This document shows positions 62,117-64,000 of a stretch of DNA of 64,000 nt, piece by piece. The DNA lies in assembly GCF_002019595.1 (NCBI RefSeq), contig NZ_KV917369.1:3984624-4048623 (forward strand). Direction: 5' to 3'. Each line of letters begins with the position of its first letter. Positions within the stretch are counted from its first letter, which is position 1. A program made the translations under genes and the position numbers. The notes under the pieces were generated by a model. It saw only the letters and a program-made list of their open reading frames with translations. It was not told the DNA's origin and searched no databases. The stretch is from Priestia abyssalis (GTDB lineage: Bacteria > Bacillota > Bacilli > Bacillales > Bacillaceae_H).

Positions 62117-62170
62117 CAAGAGGGCGGCTCAAAAGATATGAAAAGCATATCTTTTGAGCCGCCCTCTTCG
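62117..62170. terminator. Perfect 22-bp hairpin between convergent genes
   Basis: AAGAGGGCGGCTCAAAAGAT runs into ATGAAAAGC and its exact complement, giving a very strong stem. T runs are weak on both sides, but position between convergent lysE and the 62185 gene fits a bidirectional terminator. Confidence 0.7.
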
Positions 62171-62184
62171 TTAATTGATGATGA

Positions 62185-62460
62185 TCACTTCTCTTTTTCC
62201 TCATTATAATATTGAACGGCATACATTGCGCCTTCACTGACCATTTTATTATCTTCGATATCATAAGGATCAGGATGGCCTGCCTTCTCTAATGGGAAAG
62301 ATTCAAACTTACTCGCAGTTTTCGAACCTGTCCATTTCTGTTTCCAATGATTGAACATATCCTTGGCCTTTACCCTGTTTTCTTTTGAGGAAAGCCATAA
62401 AAATGCTGAAGCACCTGCCCCCGCTAAAATCATCGGTTTTAATCGCATAGCTTGTCTCAT
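62185..62460 (-). CDS. Hypothetical membrane-anchored protein (91 aa)
   Basis: Not recognised; YtxH-like in form. One N-terminal hydrophobic segment (about 8-23, PMILAGAGASAFLWLS) precedes a charged soluble tail (KENRVKAKDMFNHWKQKWTG, then FPLEKAGHPDPYDIEDNKMV). AGGAGG lies before the ATG. It is 31 bases after the stop of the 62492 gene, so the two probably form an operon. General-stress or sporulation proteins with this architecture are common in Bacillus, but function is unknown. Confidence 0.7.
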   Translation of the reverse strand: MRQAMRLKPMILAGAGASAFLWLSSKENRVKAKDMFNHWKQKWTGSKTASKFESFPLEKAGHPDPYDIEDNKMVSEGAMYAVQYYNEEKEK

Positions 62461-62491
62461 AAGAAATTCCTCCTCTTTTCTTTTATTTTTC

Positions 62492-62782
62492 TTATTGTTC
62501 TATCACTTGTTTGAGGTGAGCATAATACTCGGTTAAGTGCTCTTCATTTGCTTGGATAAACGCTTCCTGCTCGTTTGCTTCTAGTTCGAGCGCTTCTTGT
62601 CCCAATTCGCCGATATCTGCCACGACCTGGGTTGTCCGTTCACCTAGTTGTACATCCTCTTTCAGCAAATGACATAATTCCGTCATCTTTAAAAGTTTTT
62701 CATCATCTGCATTTCTTTCTTCCAACAGTTGCCCCAAAAGGGAAAATAAAAGCGGAAGACGTTCCACTGTTTGTTCCTTCAC
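62492..62782 (-). CDS. Hypothetical coiled-coil protein (96 aa)
   Basis: Not recognised. Starts at GTG 62782 behind AGAGGTGATC. Acidic and helical throughout (LLFSLLGQLLEERNADDEKL, GELGQEALELEANEQEAFIQ), probably a coiled coil; no signal or membrane segment. First gene of a probable two-gene operon with the 62185 gene. Confidence 0.7.
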   Translation of the reverse strand: MKEQTVERLPLLFSLLGQLLEERNADDEKLLKMTELCHLLKEDVQLGERTTQVVADIGELGQEALELEANEQEAFIQANEEHLTEYYAHLKQVIEQ

Positions 62783-62951
62783 TTTTGATCACCTCTTGTT
62801 GTGTGTATACCCCATATAAAAAAAGAGAAACATACGTGATCAATTTTCTAAAATATCTTTTAAGAATTTTTTTTATGAATTCAACTATTTCTTATTTACA
62901 AACCTTTATTATCGCCTTAATATATCATAAGTAGCAAAAATATTATAAAGT

Positions 62952-63092
62952 CTTAAATCGCTGAGTCTTTTTATGAAGAGCGGGGGAACCACTCGTTTTA
63001 TGAATGGGGTGAATCCTTGAAAAAGGAAGGGCTATTCCTAGAGTCCTAATCCGACAGCTAACCTCGTAAGCGTTTTGGGAGAAACGACTTTT
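62952..63092 (+). promoter_or_regulatory. c-di-AMP riboswitch (ydaO/yuaA class)
   Basis: AAATCGCTGAGTC, GAGCGGGGGAACCA, ATGGGGTGAATCC, AAGGGCTATTCC, TCCTAATCCGACAGC, CTAACCTCGTAAGCG occur in order, matching the conserved two-fold core of the class (GGGGGAnCCA, GGGGTGAATCC, CCGACAGCTAACCTCGTAAGCG). Bases 62783-62950 show nothing else. Confidence 0.95.
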
Positions 63093-63121
63093 GGTGAATA
63101 ATTCTGTTTTTCTGTAAACTA

Positions 63122-63163
63122 GACCATAAAAAGAGTTTCTCTTTTGTATGGTCTTTTTTTATC
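63122..63163 (+). terminator. c-di-AMP riboswitch terminator
   Basis: GACCATAAAAAGAG pairs with CTCTTTTGTATGGTC, followed by seven T on the plus strand. It lies between the riboswitch and the 71-residue gene; c-di-AMP should favour it. Confidence 0.88.
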
Positions 63164-63271
63164 CTAATTAAGTTAATCAGATGTGACGAAAAAGAAGCCA
63201 GTAAGTGTGGAACCAAAACAGCTTATTAATAGCGGAAACATCAAGAAGTTCATTTAAAAAGGAGAATAACC

Positions 63272-63487
63272 ATGTTGAAAGTACTTTTAACTGACATTCA
63301 CTTTTCTCATCAATCCTTGTCTAATAAACAAGTTGAAAAAATTATTTGCGACTATATCGTCATATCTGATGAGAGTCAAGAAAAGAACTCTGTCGAACTG
63401 CAACCTTTTCAATATAAAAACATGTCAAAAAGTGCCATCGAAAACCATATTTTAATCCAAGAAATCGGGAAGCGACGAGGAGAATAA
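63272..63487 (+). CDS. c-di-AMP-controlled small protein of unknown function (71 aa)
   Basis: Not recognised. AAAAAGGAGAA precedes the ATG; the gene lies 110 bases past the riboswitch terminator and has its own terminator. The protein is soluble and charged (MLKVLLTDIHFSHQSLSNKQ, then VEKIICDYIVISDES, ending QEIGKRRGE) with one Cys and no membrane helix or export signal. c-di-AMP riboswitches usually control potassium and osmolyte transport or cell-wall enzymes, so a small soluble target is unusual. It might regulate such a transporter; no direct evidence. Confidence 0.8.
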   Translation: MLKVLLTDIHFSHQSLSNKQVEKIICDYIVISDESQEKNSVELQPFQYKNMSKSAIENHILIQEIGKRRGE

Positions 63488-63530
63488 CCCTTACGTTAAG
63501 AGTTAATGTATTATTTAGCCGACTTAAAAT

Positions 63531-63566
63531 AAAAACCTGGAGAAGCACATGCTCTCCAGGTTTTTA
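63531..63566 (+). terminator. Terminator of the 71-residue gene
   Basis: AACCTGGAGA pairs with TCTCCAGGTT, followed by T-rich sequence on the plus strand. Confidence 0.88.
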
Positions 63567-63604
63567 TTTGGCCAAATTTTCTTCTTAAATATATAGGGAA
63601 AGGA

Positions 63605-63633
63605 TTGACATTAGAATTTTCTGAATTTAATAT
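63605..63633 (+). promoter_or_regulatory. Sigma-A promoter of the TrmB-family regulator
   Basis: TTGACA (63605-63610) and TAATAT (63628-63633) with 17-base spacing, an almost ideal vegetative promoter. Confidence 0.8.
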
Positions 63634-63672
63634 TAGTGGTAATGAAACTAACTACTACTAAAGGAGACCATC

Positions 63673-64000
63673 ATGAGCGAAGAACTATATCCCTACCTGC
63701 AAAAATTAGGCTTTTCTCAATACGAAAGTAAAGCATACGTGACATTGCTTCAGCATTCTCCCATTACAGGATACGAAGTCAGCAAACGTTCCGGTGTACC
63801 CCGTTCGATGATTTATGAAGTACTGGGCAAGCTGATTGATAAAGGCGCAACATACATCGTACCGTCCGATCCGGTCAAATACGCCCCTGTTCCGGCGAAA
63901 GATATGCTGGCGAGAATGCAAAAAAGCTTCTCAGAAACCGTCCATTATTTAGAAACAACTTTGCAGTCATTAGAATGCAAGCCTGACATCGATGTCATCG
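63673..64000 (+). CDS. TrmB-family transcriptional regulator (start only)
   Basis: The first 109 residues of a TrmB-type regulator, cut by the window edge. After AAAGGAG, MSEELYPYLQKLGFSQYESK and AYVTLLQHSPITGYEVSKRS form the winged-helix DNA-binding domain (about 1-70), with GVPRSMIYEVLGKLIDKGA as the recognition region and PVPAKDMLARMQKSFSETVH starting the linker helix. TrmB proteins sense sugars or other metabolites through the missing C-terminal part. Confidence 0.88.
   Translation, partial: MSEELYPYLQKLGFSQYESKAYVTLLQHSPITGYEVSKRSGVPRSMIYEVLGKLIDKGATYIVPSDPVKYAPVPAKDMLARMQKSFSETVHYLETTLQSLECKPDIDVI

Overview
The window is chromosomal DNA from a Firmicute of the Bacillaceae (Bacillus in the broad sense). 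The basis is AGGAGG-type ribosome binding sites, intrinsic terminators, five classes of leader or riboswitch (TPP, GlcT-RAT, cobalamin, SAM-I, c-di-AMP), spore-type small proteins, UgtP, PBP3 and a cobalamin operon laid out like the cobI operon of Bacillus megaterium. The genus cannot be fixed from the sequence alone. No rRNA, tRNA, CRISPR array, intact insertion sequence or prophage was seen.

Layout. 1-5.1 kb: a small hypothetical gene, a decayed SET-domain gene, a cold-shock gene, TPP-controlled tenA, a POT-family peptide transporter, and a gene-poor stretch with decayed reading frames. 5.1-11.3 kb: VOC protein, membrane protein, two-component pair, secreted alpha/beta hydrolase, small coat-like protein, DUF378 protein. 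11.5-17.9 kb: a catabolic operon (DUF3311 protein, sodium:solute symporter, M20 amidohydrolase, M42 aminopeptidase) divergent from a GAF/PucR-type regulator, with a 14-bp inverted repeat in the shared promoter region. 18-31 kb: ugtP, DUF3231, glucose PTS EIICB with a GlcT antiterminator leader, DUF2243 plus CtaG-like pair, an ECF sigma factor with a ClpP paralogue, GIY-YIG protein, DUF2087 regulator, a flavin-binding protein divergent from a MocR regulator, and small proteins.

30.9-47 kb: a 16-gene minus-strand anaerobic-type cobalamin operon (cbiW-cbiH60-cbiX-cbiJ-cbiC-cbiD-cbiET-cbiL-cbiF-cbiG-cbiA-cbiP-cobT-sumT-cbiY-btuR) behind a cobalamin riboswitch. Next to it is an unidentified gene behind a SAM-I riboswitch, then the remnant of a class C group II intron sitting exactly on a terminator. 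49-57.2 kb: a 2-aminoethylphosphonate uptake and degradation operon (binding protein, ATPase, fused permease, PhnX, PhnW, a saccharopine dehydrogenase-like protein, DeoR regulator). 57.5-64 kb: PBP3, a divergent MocR/LysE pair, two small proteins, a c-di-AMP riboswitch in front of an unidentified 71-residue gene, and the start of a TrmB-family regulator cut by the window edge.

Patterns that connect genes. (1) Direct repeats with an 11-bp period resembling PhoP boxes lie upstream of ugtP and of the phosphonate operon, suggesting a shared phosphate-starvation response. (2) A modular double-hairpin repeat of about 150-205 bp occurs five times; in four copies it begins at or within a few bases of the stop codon of the preceding minus-strand gene, three of them inside multi-gene clusters. 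(3) A second, shorter hairpin repeat occurs four times between genes. (4) Two riboswitches (SAM-I and c-di-AMP) control short genes of unknown function, which are the best leads for undescribed biology.
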